A model generated the notes under the pieces. That model did not search any database. It was not told the DNA's origin and was given only the letters and a program-made list of their open reading frames with translations. Position numbers and translations under genes: made by a program. 64,000 nt of DNA from Bog-473 sp963730785 (GTDB taxonomy: Bacteria; Actinomycetota; Acidimicrobiia; Acidimicrobiales; RAAP-2), in the NCBI GenBank assembly GCA_963730785.1, contig CAVSTF010000013.1:62001-126000 (forward strand). The letters run 5' to 3'. Every line of letters begins with the position of its first letter. Position 1 is the first letter of the stretch. This document shows, one piece after another, positions 27,054 through 35,610 of this stretch.

Positions 27054-28103
27054 TCAGTCAGACTCCTTGCGGAAGTGCGGAGCCTCGTGATGCTCGTGGC
27101 GGTTCTGACGTTCCATCTCTTCGTCCTTGGCCAACTGGCGCTCAAGGTCGTCGGGCTCAGAGGGCGCCACGGGCAGCAGGTCGGCCACCGGGGCCTCGAC
27201 TGCTTCGTCGTCGACTTCGGGAGCGGCCACGGCAGCTTCGGGCGCTGCCACCGGAGCGGCCTCGTCCTGCAGCAACTCACTCAGCAGTTCTTCGTCGTGC
27301 AGGACGCCATTGGTGACCACGGCATCGTCACCGGGTTCTCCCGGGGCACCGAAGTCGGCCTTGCGGCGTCCACCACCAGCGGTGATGAGGCGACGGGGAC
27401 CACTCTGACCGGACGTCTCGCCCACGGCCATGGCGGCTTCGCGGGTGATCTTGTCCTCAATGGACACCTTGTAGGGCAGGATGTCGCCCTTGTAGATCCA
27501 CACTTTGACGCCCACGCGACCTGACGTCGTACGGGCCTCACGGAAGCCGTAGTCAATGTCGGCCCGCAACGTGTGCAGCGGCACCCGACCCTCGCGGTAC
27601 TGCTCCTTGCGGGACATTTCCGAACCGCCCAGACGACCCGAGCACTGGACCTTGATGCCCTGGGCACCGGCCTTCTGCACGGTCTGGATGGCCCGCTTCA
27701 TGGCCCGGCGGAAGGCGACCCGGCGCACGAGCTGGTCGCAGATCCCTTGGGCGATAAGGGCGGCGTCGAGCTCAGGCTGCTTGATCTCCTGAATGTTCAG
27801 CTGAATACGGTTCTGCAGTCCGGTGATCTCTTCGAGCTTCTTCTTGAGGCGGTCGGCCTCGGAACCACGACGACCGATCACGATGCCCGGGCGCGCCGTG
27901 TGGATGTCCACCCGAAGGCGGTCACGCGTGCGCTCAACTTCGATTCGGCTGACGGCCGCCGCTTCGAGCTGCGTCATCAGGTAGTCGCGGATCTTCCAGT
28001 CCTCCACCACGAACTCGCGGTAGTGGCGCTCTTCGAACCAGCGGGACTTCCAGTCGGTAGTGATACCGAGGCGGAAGCCATAGGGGTTGACCTTCTGGCC
28101 CAT
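27054..28103 (-). CDS. rpsC: 30S ribosomal protein S3 with long acidic tail
   Basis: A 349-residue S3; the usual length is about 210-280. Residues 1-215 are normal: GQKVNPYGFRLGI, the KH domain with RPGIVIGRRGSEADRLK, and GRVGVKVWIYKGDILP. The tail of about 130 residues is rich in Glu, Asp, Ala, Pro and Val and ends in a His-containing segment RHEHHEAPHF. S3 lies at the mRNA entry and has helicase activity in the family. The tail length is unusual even among actinobacteria that extend S3. Confidence 0.94.
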   Translation of the reverse strand: MGQKVNPYGFRLGITTDWKSRWFEERHYREFVVEDWKIRDYLMTQLEAAAVSRIEVERTRDRLRVDIHTARPGIVIGRRGSEADRLKKKLEEITGLQNRIQLNIQEIKQPELDAALIAQGICDQLVRRVAFRRAMKRAIQTVQKAGAQGIKVQCSGRLGGSEMSRKEQYREGRVPLHTLRADIDYGFREARTTSGRVGVKVWIYKGDILPYKVSIEDKITREAAMAVGETSGQSGPRRLITAGGGRRKADFGAPGEPGDDAVVTNGVLHDEELLSELLQDEAAPVAAPEAAVAAPEVDDEAVEAPVADLLPVAPSEPDDLERQLAKDEEMERQNRHEHHEAPHFRKESD

Positions 28104-28793
28104 CTACTCGCCCTTCTCCTCGGTGTCGGCCTCTGCCGTTACCGTGTCGTCTTCTTCGCTGACTGCGTCGACTGGCTCGTCGACTGCCACTTCTTCCACC
28201 ACGTCGGTCACTTCATGCTCGTGATCGTGTTCGTGATCATGGGCGTGGTCGTGTTCATGATCGTGTTCCTGCGCCTCGACTGCGGCCGCTTCGGCCTCGG
28301 CCACCGCCTGGGCAGCCCGGCGACGGGTCAGACGACCCGAAAGGTCGGCCCGGCGACGTGAGGCGTCGACCCGGCGGGACCGGTTGGCGCTGACGGCTTC
28401 CATGCGCTTGCGGCGCAGCTCAAGCTTCTCTTCCGGCAACCGGCTGACAATGATGGTGATGTGGCTGGACCGCTTGCGGATGCGGGTGGCCCGACCACGG
28501 GCCCGGGGGCGCCAGCGCTTGGCCGTCGTGCCCTCGTCGGCGAAGCAGGCCGACACGTAGAGCTCTTCGGGATTCTGAAAGTCGTTGTGGGCCGCGTTGG
28601 CCACGGCCGAGTTCAGCACCTTGCCAATGACTCGGGCCGCTTCACGCTCGGTGCCGATCAGGATTTCGGCCGCTCGGTCCACGTCCTGACCTCGGATGAG
28701 GTCGAGCACCTGGCGGACCTTGGAAGCCGACAGTCCACTGTGGCGCAGGACAGCCTTGGTACCGGGACGCTCGTTGGTCTTGGTAGCGGTCAT
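28104..28793 (-). CDS. rplV: 50S ribosomal protein L22 with His-acid repeat tail
   Basis: A 229-residue L22; the typical length is 110-120. The core ends near residue 120 (KVRQVLDLIRGQ, KVLNSAVANAAHN, RARGRATRIRKRSSHITIIV). It is followed by an Arg-rich linker, an Ala/Glu helix, then nine His residues alternating with Asp, Glu or Ala (177-194), and a last acidic stretch ending TEEKGE. The L22 hairpin lines the exit tunnel. The tail is a plausible divalent-metal ligand by composition. Confidence 0.94.
   Translation of the reverse strand: MTATKTNERPGTKAVLRHSGLSASKVRQVLDLIRGQDVDRAAEILIGTEREAARVIGKVLNSAVANAAHNDFQNPEELYVSACFADEGTTAKRWRPRARGRATRIRKRSSHITIIVSRLPEEKLELRRKRMEAVSANRSRRVDASRRRADLSGRLTRRRAAQAVAEAEAAAVEAQEHDHEHDHAHDHEHDHEHEVTDVVEEVAVDEPVDAVSEEDDTVTAEADTEEKGE
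28212..28265 (-). repeat. His-acid hexanucleotide repeat inside rplV
   Basis: Fifty-four bases encode nine His-[Asp/Glu/Ala] dipeptides. On the plus strand the units alternate as GTGATC-like and GTGTTC-like hexamers with changes at third positions (GTG/ATG, ATC/TTC). The mix of His codons, rather than one perfect repeat, indicates that the protein pattern is kept rather than a fresh slippage expansion. Confidence 0.85.
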
Positions 28794-29068
28794 CGACGAG
28801 CTCCCCGCTCCTGGCCGGCGTGGTACCGGAAGGTACGTGTGGGCGCGAATTCGCCCAGTTTGTGGCCCACCATGGACTCGGTGACGTACACCGGCACGTG
28901 CCGGCGCCCGTCGTGGACGGCGATGGTGTGACCCACCATGTCCGGGATGATGGTCGAGCGACGGGACCAGGTCTTGATGACCTTCTTCTCGCCGCTCGAG
29001 TTGAGCACGTCGACCTTCTTCAACAGGTGACCGTCAACGAACGGGCCCTTCTTCAAGCTACGCGGCAT
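28790..29068 (-). CDS. rpsS: 30S ribosomal protein S19
   Basis: A 92-residue S19 with PRSLKKGPFVDGHLLKKV, TWSRRSTIIPDMVGHTIAVHDG and the HKLGEFAPTRTFRYH end. Its stop overlaps the rplV start as ATGA. Confidence 0.97.
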   Translation of the reverse strand: MPRSLKKGPFVDGHLLKKVDVLNSSGEKKVIKTWSRRSTIIPDMVGHTIAVHDGRRHVPVYVTESMVGHKLGEFAPTRTFRYHAGQERGARR

Positions 29069-29086
29069 AAATACTCAACCCCTGCC

Positions 29087-29923
29087 CTATCGCCGTGCGC
29101 CGCGGGTGCGGCGACGACGGACGATCATCGAATCTGACTTCTTCTTGCGCGACCTCGTGCGGCCCTCGGGCTTGCCCCAAGGCGACACCGGGTGACGACC
29201 ACCGGACGACTTACCTTCGCCACCACCCAACGGGTGGTCGACCGGGTTCATGGCCACACCACGAGTCTGCGGGCGCTTGCCCTTCCAGCGGTTACGGCCG
29301 GCCTTTCCGATCTTGATCAGCTCAGCCTCGGCGTTGCCAACGGTGCCCAGCGTGCCCCGACAGTCGATGGAGACGCGGCGCATTTCCGTCGACGGCAGCC
29401 GGAGAGTGGCGAATGCACCCTCCTTGGCCACCAGCTGAATACTCATGCCCGCCCCGCGGGCCATTTTGCCGCCGCCACCGGGGCGCAGTTCGACGTTGTG
29501 AATGGTCGAACCAACCGGGATGTAGCGCAAGGGCAAGGCGTTGCCGGTGCGGATGTCCGCGCCCTGGCCGCTCTGCACCTTGTCGTCAACGTTCAATCCG
29601 GCGGGAGCCAGGATGTACCGCTTCTCGCCATCGGCGTAGTGCAGCAGAGCGATCCGAGCATTGCGGTTGGGGTCGTACTCAATGGAGGCGACCCGAGCCG
29701 GGATGCCGTCCTTGTTCCGTCGGAAGTCGATGATGCGGTACTGCTGCTTGTGTCCACCACCGATGTGGCGGGCCGTCTTGCGGCCGTAGCTGTTGCGACC
29801 ACCCGATCGGGGGTTCGGCGACAGCAGTGACTTCTCGGGGTGGTCACGAGTGATCTCGGAGAAATCCGAGACAGTCTGGAACCGACGACCGGGGCTGGTT
29901 GGTTTACGTGAGCGAAGTGGCAT
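29087..29923 (-). CDS. rplB: 50S ribosomal protein L2
   Basis: A 278-residue L2, needed for peptidyl transferase activity and subunit joining. The RNA-binding SH3-like domain (RIIDFRRNKDGIPARVASIEYDPNRNARIALL) and the catalytically important C-terminal MNPVDHPLGGGEGKSSGGRHPV region are intact; the conserved His of VDHPLGGG is present. Confidence 0.98.
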   Translation of the reverse strand: MPLRSRKPTSPGRRFQTVSDFSEITRDHPEKSLLSPNPRSGGRNSYGRKTARHIGGGHKQQYRIIDFRRNKDGIPARVASIEYDPNRNARIALLHYADGEKRYILAPAGLNVDDKVQSGQGADIRTGNALPLRYIPVGSTIHNVELRPGGGGKMARGAGMSIQLVAKEGAFATLRLPSTEMRRVSIDCRGTLGTVGNAEAELIKIGKAGRNRWKGKRPQTRGVAMNPVDHPLGGGEGKSSGGRHPVSPWGKPEGRTRSRKKKSDSMIVRRRRTRGARR

Positions 29924-29939
29924 AGGTGCGATCCTGTGA

Positions 29940-30230
29940 TCAGCGATCGAAAAGATCGATGGAGTCGTCGGGATGGAGGGTCACGATGGCGCGCTTGGTG
30001 TTGGGGCGGTGACCCTTGATGTTGGTGCGGCGATTCCGCGTGGTCTTGCCCTTGCGGTTCAAGGTGTTGACGTTGGTCACCCGCACGCCAAAGGCCTGCT
30101 CGACGGCGTGACGGACATCAATCTTGGTGGCACCGGGATCGACAATGAACACGTACACGTTCTTGTCCATCAGCCCGTAGCTCTTCTCAGAGACCACCGG
30201 GCGAATCAGCACTGACATGGCGTCACGCAT
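29940..30230 (-). CDS. rplW: 50S ribosomal protein L23
   Basis: A 96-residue L23 at the tunnel exit. LIRPVVSEKSYGLMDKNVYVF and the NRKGKTTRNRR loop are typical. ATG 30230 overlaps the rplD end by eight bases and has GAGG nine bases upstream; an internal ATG at 30218 would shorten it by four residues. Confidence 0.94.
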   Translation of the reverse strand: MRDAMSVLIRPVVSEKSYGLMDKNVYVFIVDPGATKIDVRHAVEQAFGVRVTNVNTLNRKGKTTRNRRTNIKGHRPNTKRAIVTLHPDDSIDLFDR

Positions 30231-30933
30231 CGGTGGCAGCCTCCTCGGTCTTGTCGGCCGCGGCAACGGGCGCACCCGGCAACGTGGCGTCGGTGAAGAG
30301 GAGCCAGTCGTGACGGATGACGTCGTGAGCCGACAGCTGGTTGAACGTGGTCGTGCGGACGTTCGGCAAGTTGGCCAACGACTTCTGCACCACGGTGTCA
30401 CCCTCGGCGACGACCACGAGGACGGTGCCGGTGATCTTCATCTTGGAAATGGCGACGGCGGCATCTCGGGTCTTGGGCGTCTCGAAGGTCCACTGATCGA
30501 GCACGACGATGCGCTCAATCTGGGCCCGGTCACTCAGCGCCGAAAGAAGGGCCAGACGCACCATCTTCTTGGGCGTGTGCTGGCGGTAGCTACGGGGCTT
30601 CGGTCCGAGGGCAATCCCACCACCACTCATGGACGGCGAACGGCTGGAACCCTGACGGGCTCGGCCGGTGCCCTTCTGCGAGAACGGCTTGGCGCCACCA
30701 CCACGAACCTCGGCCCGAGTCTTGGTCGACTGGGTGCCCGAGCGGGCGGCGGCCAGCTGGGCGGTGATGACCTGGTGGAGCACGGCCTGGTTGGGCTCAA
30801 TCCCGAAGATGGTCGGCTCCAGGTCGACCTTGCCCAGCACCTTCCCGGCCACGTTGCGGCGGGTGGCGGTACGGGTGACCGGAGCCAAGCGCTCCTTCTT
30901 CACCGAACCGCGGACCACGGTGTCGATGGTCAT
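30223..30933 (-). CDS. rplD: 50S ribosomal protein L4
   Basis: A 236-residue L4 with the tunnel loop (TRAEVRGGGAKPFSQKGTGRARQGSSRSP; key part KPFSQKGTGRARQG) and the Rossmann-like C-terminal domain. A short acidic tail (DKTEEAATDA) extends the end. L4 represses the S10 operon in gamma-proteobacteria; the structured rpsJ-rplC spacer here could be its target, which is inference. Confidence 0.96.
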   Translation of the reverse strand: MTIDTVVRGSVKKERLAPVTRTATRRNVAGKVLGKVDLEPTIFGIEPNQAVLHQVITAQLAAARSGTQSTKTRAEVRGGGAKPFSQKGTGRARQGSSRSPSMSGGGIALGPKPRSYRQHTPKKMVRLALLSALSDRAQIERIVVLDQWTFETPKTRDAAVAISKMKITGTVLVVVAEGDTVVQKSLANLPNVRTTTFNQLSAHDVIRHDWLLFTDATLPGAPVAAADKTEEAATDA

Positions 30934-31589
30934 CGAATCCCTCCACGCTTGGTCGGGGTCTTGACCGAGTCACGCAGCACCACGACGGTGCCTCGACCGC
31001 CGGGCACGGCGCCCTTGACCAGGACGAGCTGACGCTCGGGATCGGCCGAGACGATCTGAAGATTCAGAGCGGTGACCTGCTTGCCGCCCATCTGGCCGGC
31101 CATGCGGGTGCCCTTGAACACCCGGGAGGGCGTGGCGCAGGCGCCAATCGATCCCGGCACACGGTGACTCTTGTGGTTACCGTGCGATGCGCCCTGGCCC
31201 TTGAAGTTGTGACGCTTCATGCCACCGGCAAATCCCTTGCCCTTGCTGACTGAGATGGCATCGACCCGGTCACCGGCAGCCCAAATATCGGCGGTCAGTT
31301 CCTGACCGACGCTGAATTCGGTGACATCGTCCAGCCGCAGCTCGACCAGGCCTCGGCCTGGCTCGACGCTGGCCTTGGCGTAGTGACCAAGCTGAGGCTT
31401 GGTCAGGGTCGACGTGCGGCGGAAGCCCCACGTGACCTGCAGCGCCGAGTAGCCGTCCGACTCTTCCGTCTTCACCTGGACCACGCGAACGGGCGCGACC
31501 TTGAGCACCGTCACCGGAATGGCGCGGTTTTGGTCGTCCCAGACCTGGGTCATGCCGACCTTCTCGCCGACGATCGCCTTGCTTGCCAC
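30930..31589 (-). CDS. rplC: 50S ribosomal protein L3
   Basis: A 219-residue L3. GTG 31589 is chosen because an AGGGAGAG site lies eight bases upstream and homology starts with KAIVGEKVGMTQVWDD; the longer frame upstream crosses the structured spacer. The central loop KGKGFAGGMKRHNFKGQGASHGNHKSHRVPGSIG (key part KGFAGGMKRHNF) reaches the peptidyl transferase centre. Confidence 0.95.
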   Translation of the reverse strand: MASKAIVGEKVGMTQVWDDQNRAIPVTVLKVAPVRVVQVKTEESDGYSALQVTWGFRRTSTLTKPQLGHYAKASVEPGRGLVELRLDDVTEFSVGQELTADIWAAGDRVDAISVSKGKGFAGGMKRHNFKGQGASHGNHKSHRVPGSIGACATPSRVFKGTRMAGQMGGKQVTALNLQIVSADPERQLVLVKGAVPGGRGTVVVLRDSVKTPTKRGGIR

Positions 31590-31815
31590 GTGTCTTACTC
31601 TCCCTGCGCTGCGACCGGTCTCCCGTGCGCACGCCAACGCTCCGCCCGGGAATCCCGAGCGGAGCGCTCGAATGGTTTGGCGTGAGGTACCGGACAGGCC
31701 GGCGTTCACGCACTTCTGTTGTAGTGAGCAGCGCCGGAGGCGCCACTAGCTGCCGAAATCGGCCTTGCGACGTTACACCACCTGGGCGCCTGAGTGCCAG
31801 GCGCCCTGCCTGTGG
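31590..31815 (-). promoter_or_regulatory. structured rpsJ-rplC spacer with three hairpins
   Basis: A 226-base gap where the two genes are usually close together. Three stems occur in transcription order: CAGGCGCCC 31798-31806 with GGGCGCCTG 31784-31792, nine perfect pairs ten bases after the rpsJ stop; GGCGC/GCGCC (31739-31743 with 31731-31735) extended by a TAGTG/CACTA pair across a four-base bulge; and a 13-base stem with one mismatch (31654-31666 with 31638-31650). None is followed by a T run. Attenuation or ribosomal-protein autoregulation is a reasonable guess. I see no gene in it. Confidence 0.55.
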
Positions 31816-32142
31816 CTAGGCGGTTTGAATCTTTATTTCGATGTCGACGCCGGCCGGCAGGTCGAGTCGCTGAAGCGAGTCAACTGTCTTGGGCGTGTGC
31901 TCGACGATGTCCACCAAGCGCTTGTGCACCCGCATTTCGAAGTGCTCGCGGGAGTCCTTGTACTTGTGGGGCGACCGGATCACCGTGTAGCGGTGCTTGT
32001 CGGTCGGCAACGGAACGGGTCCAAGCACCTTGGCCTGGGTCCGCAGCACGGTCTGCACGATCTTCTCGGTCGACTGATCGAGAATCTCGTGGTCGTAGGC
32101 CTTGAGCCTGATGCGGATCTTCTGCTTTGGGCCGTCAGCCAT
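31816..32142 (-). CDS. rpsJ: 30S ribosomal protein S10
   Basis: A 108-residue S10 starting at ATG 32142 (MADGPKQKIRIRLKAYDHEILD). GPVPLPTDKHRYTVIRSPHKYKDSREHFEMRVHKR (key part LPTDKHRYTVIRSPHK) is the loop that also binds NusB during antitermination. It lies 25 bases after tuf. Confidence 0.97.
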   Translation of the reverse strand: MADGPKQKIRIRLKAYDHEILDQSTEKIVQTVLRTQAKVLGPVPLPTDKHRYTVIRSPHKYKDSREHFEMRVHKRLVDIVEHTPKTVDSLQRLDLPAGVDIEIKIQTA

Positions 32143-32167
32143 GGTGTCTGCTCTCGTTCCGGTTGAA

Positions 32168-33358
32168 CTACTTGAGGATCTTCGTGACCCGACCGGAAGC
32201 AACCGTGCGGCCACCCTCACGGATGGCAAAACGCAGACCTTCAGTCATGGCGATGGGCTTGCCCAGTTCGACCGTCATCTCCGTGTTGTCACCGGGCATG
32301 ACCATTTCCGTACCCTCAGGCAGGCTGATGGTGCCGGTCACGTCGGTGGTGCGGAAGTAGAACTGCGGGCGGTAGTTGGTGAAGAACGGCTTGTGACGGC
32401 CACCCTCCTCCTTGTTCAGCACGTAGACGTTGGCCTCGAAGTTGGTGTGGGGCGTAATGGAACCAGGCTTGCAAAGCACCTGGCCACGCTCGACGTCTTC
32501 CTTCTTGGTACCTCGCAGCAGCGCACCGGCGTTGTCACCGGCCCGACCTTCGTCCAGCTGCTTACGGAACATCTCAATACCGGTGACGGTGGTCTTCTGC
32601 GTGTCGGTCAGACCGACGATTTCCACTTCGTCACCGACCTTGACGATGCCCTGCTCAATCTTGCCGGTCACCACGGTGCCACGACCGGTGATGGACATAA
32701 CGTCCTCGATCGGCATGAGGAAGGGCTTGTCGACGTCGCGGTCGGGCTCCGGAATGAAGGAGTCAACGGCGTCCATGAGCTCGACGATCTTCTCGCTCCA
32801 CTCGGCGTCGCCTTCGAGGGCCTTCAGGGCGCTGACCTGGATAATCGGCGTGTCGTCACCCGGGAACTCGTACTGGTTCAGGAGCTCGCGTACTTCCAGC
32901 TCGACCAGCTCAAGCAGCTCGGGGTCGTCCACCATGTCGGCCTTGTTCAGGGCGACCACGATGTACGGCACACCCACCTGGCGGGCCAGGAGCACGTGCT
33001 CACGGGTCTGCGGCATGGGGCCGTCGGCGGCGGACACGACCAGGATGGCGCCGTCGATCTGGGCGGCACCGGTGATCATGTTCTTGATGTAGTCGGCGTG
33101 ACCAGGCATGTCGACGTGGGCGTAGTGACGCTTGTCCGTCTCGTACTCCACGTGGGCGATGGTGATCGTGATGCCACGCTGGCGCTCTTCGGGCGCCGCG
33201 TCGATCTTGTCGAACGCCGTGAACGAAGTGCTGGCGGGGTTCTTTTCCGACAGGACCTTGGTGATGGCCGCGGTCAGTGTGGTCTTGCCATGGTCAATGT
33301 GACCCATGGTTCCCACATTGACGTGGGGCTTCGTGCGCTCGAACTTCTGCTTGGCCAT
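32168..33358 (-). CDS. tuf: elongation factor Tu
   Basis: A 396-residue GTPase that delivers aminoacyl-tRNA. The P-loop GHIDHGKTT (Ile in place of the common Val), switch II DMPGHADY with the catalytic His, NKAD and the domain II and III landmarks (RGTVVTGKIEQG, MVMPGDN) are intact. AGGGAG lies eleven bases before the ATG. Only one tuf copy is in the window. Confidence 0.98.
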   Translation of the reverse strand: MAKQKFERTKPHVNVGTMGHIDHGKTTLTAAITKVLSEKNPASTSFTAFDKIDAAPEERQRGITITIAHVEYETDKRHYAHVDMPGHADYIKNMITGAAQIDGAILVVSAADGPMPQTREHVLLARQVGVPYIVVALNKADMVDDPELLELVELEVRELLNQYEFPGDDTPIIQVSALKALEGDAEWSEKIVELMDAVDSFIPEPDRDVDKPFLMPIEDVMSITGRGTVVTGKIEQGIVKVGDEVEIVGLTDTQKTTVTGIEMFRKQLDEGRAGDNAGALLRGTKKEDVERGQVLCKPGSITPHTNFEANVYVLNKEEGGRHKPFFTNYRPQFYFRTTDVTGTISLPEGTEMVMPGDNTEMTVELGKPIAMTEGLRFAIREGGRTVASGRVTKILK

Positions 33359-33382
33359 CGCCGTTGCTACTCCCTGATATCG

Positions 33383-33405
33383 GACGGGACACCCTTGGTC
33401 CCGTC
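33383..33405 (-). promoter_or_regulatory. hairpin in the tuf leader
   Basis: GACGGGAC (33383-33390) and GTCCCGTC (33398-33405) form an eight-base perfect stem with a seven-base loop, 24 bases before the tuf ATG. It has no following T run in the tuf direction. It may be a leader structure or a processing site between fusA and tuf. Confidence 0.4.
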
Positions 33406-33454
33406 GCGGCGACCGAACGCCGCTTTTTCTGTCTCTTTTTTGTGCGAACTATGC

Positions 33455-33473
33455 CGAAAACCGGAGGTTTTCG
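33455..33473 (-). terminator. hairpin directly after the fusA stop
   Basis: CGAAAACC (33455-33462) and GGTTTTCG (33466-33473) pair perfectly around a three-base loop, one base after the fusA stop codon. The lack of a T run makes a full terminator unlikely; partial termination or protection of the fusA mRNA end before tuf is possible. Confidence 0.4.
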
Positions 33474-33474
33474 A

Positions 33475-35574
33475 CTACTCCCCGTGGGCCCGAGCGATGA
33501 TTTCCTTGGAAATCGACTCAGGCACCTCGTTGTACGAGTGAAACTGCATCGTGTACGTGGCGCGACCCTGGGTGCGCGAACGCAGGTCAGTAGCGTAGCC
33601 GAACATATCGGCCAGCGGTACCTGCGCGTTGATCACGTGGCTGCTCCCCAGCTGATCCATGCCTTCCATCTTCCCTCGACGGGAAGAAAGGTCGCCGATG
33701 ACGTCACCCATGTAGTCGTCGGGTGTGGTCACCGTCACGGCCATGACCGGCTCAAGCAGGACGGGCCTCGCCGCCCGCAGGGCCTTCTTGATGGCCAGCG
33801 AACCGGCGATTTTGAAGGCCATTTCCGAGGAGTCGACGTCGTGGTAGGAGCCGTAGGTCAGCGTGACCCGGACGTCCACCGTCGGGTAGCCGGCCAGCAC
33901 ACCGGTGGTCAGCGCACCCTGAATACCGGCGTCGACCGAGGGGATGTACTCCTTGGGGATCACACCACCGCTGATCTTGTCGATGAACTCGTAGCCACCG
34001 CCCGGGCCGGTCGGCTCGGCGCTGATGACCACGTGGCCGTACTGACCCTTACCACCGGTCTGGCGGACGTACTTCTCTTCGATCTTCTCGACCGTGTCGC
34101 GGATGGTCTCGCGGTAGGCCACCTGGGGCTTGCCCACGTTGGCGTCCACGCTGAACTCCCGCAGCATGCGGTCAACCAGGACCTCAAGGTGGAGCTCGCC
34201 CATACCCGAAATGACGGTCTGGCCGGTCTCCTCGTCCGAGCGGACCCGGAAGGTCGGGTCTTCCTCGCTGAGCGAGTAGAGCGCCTTGGAGAGTTTGTCC
34301 TGGTCAGCCTTGGTCTTGGGCTCGACCGCCACGTGGATGACGGGCTCGGGGAACTCCAGGGCTTCGAGCACGATGGGGTGGCCGGGGTCACACAGGGTGT
34401 CGCCCGTGGTCGTGTTCTTCATGCCGACGAACGCCATGATGTCGCCGGTGAATATGGCGTCCTTGTCGACCCGGTCGTTGGCGTGCATCTGGAGGATGCG
34501 CCCGACCCGCTCTTTCTTGTCCTTGGTCGAGTTCGAGATCGACGAGCCCTTGGTCAGGGTGCCCGAGTAGACCCGGACGTAGGTCAGCTTGCCCACGTAG
34601 GGGTCCGTGGCCACTTTGAAGGCCAGCGCAGAGAAGGGCTCGGCGTCATCGGCCTTGCGCTCCAGCGTGTCTTCGGGGTGGTTGGGGCGAATGCCCTCGG
34701 TCGGCGGCAGGTCGAGCGGGCTGGGCAGGTAGTCGACCACGGCGTCGAGCATGGGCTGGACGCCCTTGTTCTTGAAGGCCGAGCCGCACAGGGTCGGCAC
34801 CACTTCAGCGGCCAGGGTGGCCGTGCGCAGGGCGCGACGTAGGTCGTCGGCGGTGATGAACTCCTCGCCCAGGTACTTCTCCATGATGGTGTCGTCGAAG
34901 TTGGAGACCACGTCAATGAGCTGGTGACGGGCATCTTCGGCGTCGGCCACCATGTCCTCGGGGATCTCGCGGGTTTCCCACTCTTCACCCATGTCGTTGG
35001 CCCAGACCAGGGCCTTTTGCTCCAGCAGGTCGACGACGCCCTTGAATTCGGACTCGGCGCCGATGGGCAGCTGGGTGATGGCGGGCAGCGCGTCGAGGCG
35101 GTCACGGATCATCTCGACCGTGCGCTCGAAGTTGGCGCCGATGCGGTCCATCTTGTTGACGAAACAGATGCGGGGCACGCTGTACTTGTTGGCCTGGCGC
35201 CACACCGTCTCGGTCTGGGGCTCCACGCCGGCCACGGCGTCGAAGACAGCTACGGCGCCGTCGAGCACGCGAAGAGAGCGCTCCACCTCGACGGTGAAGT
35301 CCACGTGGCCGGGGGTGTCGATGATGTTGATCCAGGTGTCGCGCCACATGCAGGTGGTAGCGGCCGAGGTGATGGTGATGCCTCGCTCCTGCTCCTGCAC
35401 CATCCAGTCCATGGTGGCGGCACCTTCGTGCACTTCACCGATCTTGTAGTTGCGCCCCGTGTAATAGAGGATGCGCTCGGTGGTGGTGGTTTTGCCCGCG
35501 TCAATGTGGGCCATGATCCCGATGTTTCGGGTCTTGGCCAGGGGAAAGTCGCGAGTGGGCAGGGCTTCAGCCAT
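33475..35574 (-). CDS. fusA: elongation factor G
   Basis: A 699-residue translocase GTPase. AHIDAGKTTTTERILYYTG (P-loop), DTPGHVDFTVEVERSLRVLDG (switch II), NKMD, and domain IV with GGVIPKEYIPSVDAGIQGA are conserved. It follows rpsG by 36 bases and precedes tuf, the standard str operon order. Confidence 0.98.
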   Translation of the reverse strand: MAEALPTRDFPLAKTRNIGIMAHIDAGKTTTTERILYYTGRNYKIGEVHEGAATMDWMVQEQERGITITSAATTCMWRDTWINIIDTPGHVDFTVEVERSLRVLDGAVAVFDAVAGVEPQTETVWRQANKYSVPRICFVNKMDRIGANFERTVEMIRDRLDALPAITQLPIGAESEFKGVVDLLEQKALVWANDMGEEWETREIPEDMVADAEDARHQLIDVVSNFDDTIMEKYLGEEFITADDLRRALRTATLAAEVVPTLCGSAFKNKGVQPMLDAVVDYLPSPLDLPPTEGIRPNHPEDTLERKADDAEPFSALAFKVATDPYVGKLTYVRVYSGTLTKGSSISNSTKDKKERVGRILQMHANDRVDKDAIFTGDIMAFVGMKNTTTGDTLCDPGHPIVLEALEFPEPVIHVAVEPKTKADQDKLSKALYSLSEEDPTFRVRSDEETGQTVISGMGELHLEVLVDRMLREFSVDANVGKPQVAYRETIRDTVEKIEEKYVRQTGGKGQYGHVVISAEPTGPGGGYEFIDKISGGVIPKEYIPSVDAGIQGALTTGVLAGYPTVDVRVTLTYGSYHDVDSSEMAFKIAGSLAIKKALRAARPVLLEPVMAVTVTTPDDYMGDVIGDLSSRRGKMEGMDQLGSSHVINAQVPLADMFGYATDLRSRTQGRATYTMQFHSYNEVPESISKEIIARAHGE

Positions 35575-35610
35575 GGTGCGGAATGATCCTTGTGAACGAG
35601 GTGCGATCCA

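Noticed and set aside
28212..28265. CRISPR-like or other non-coding short repeat
   Set aside because: The repeat is in frame in rplV, lacks spacers and encodes a regular His-acid pattern.
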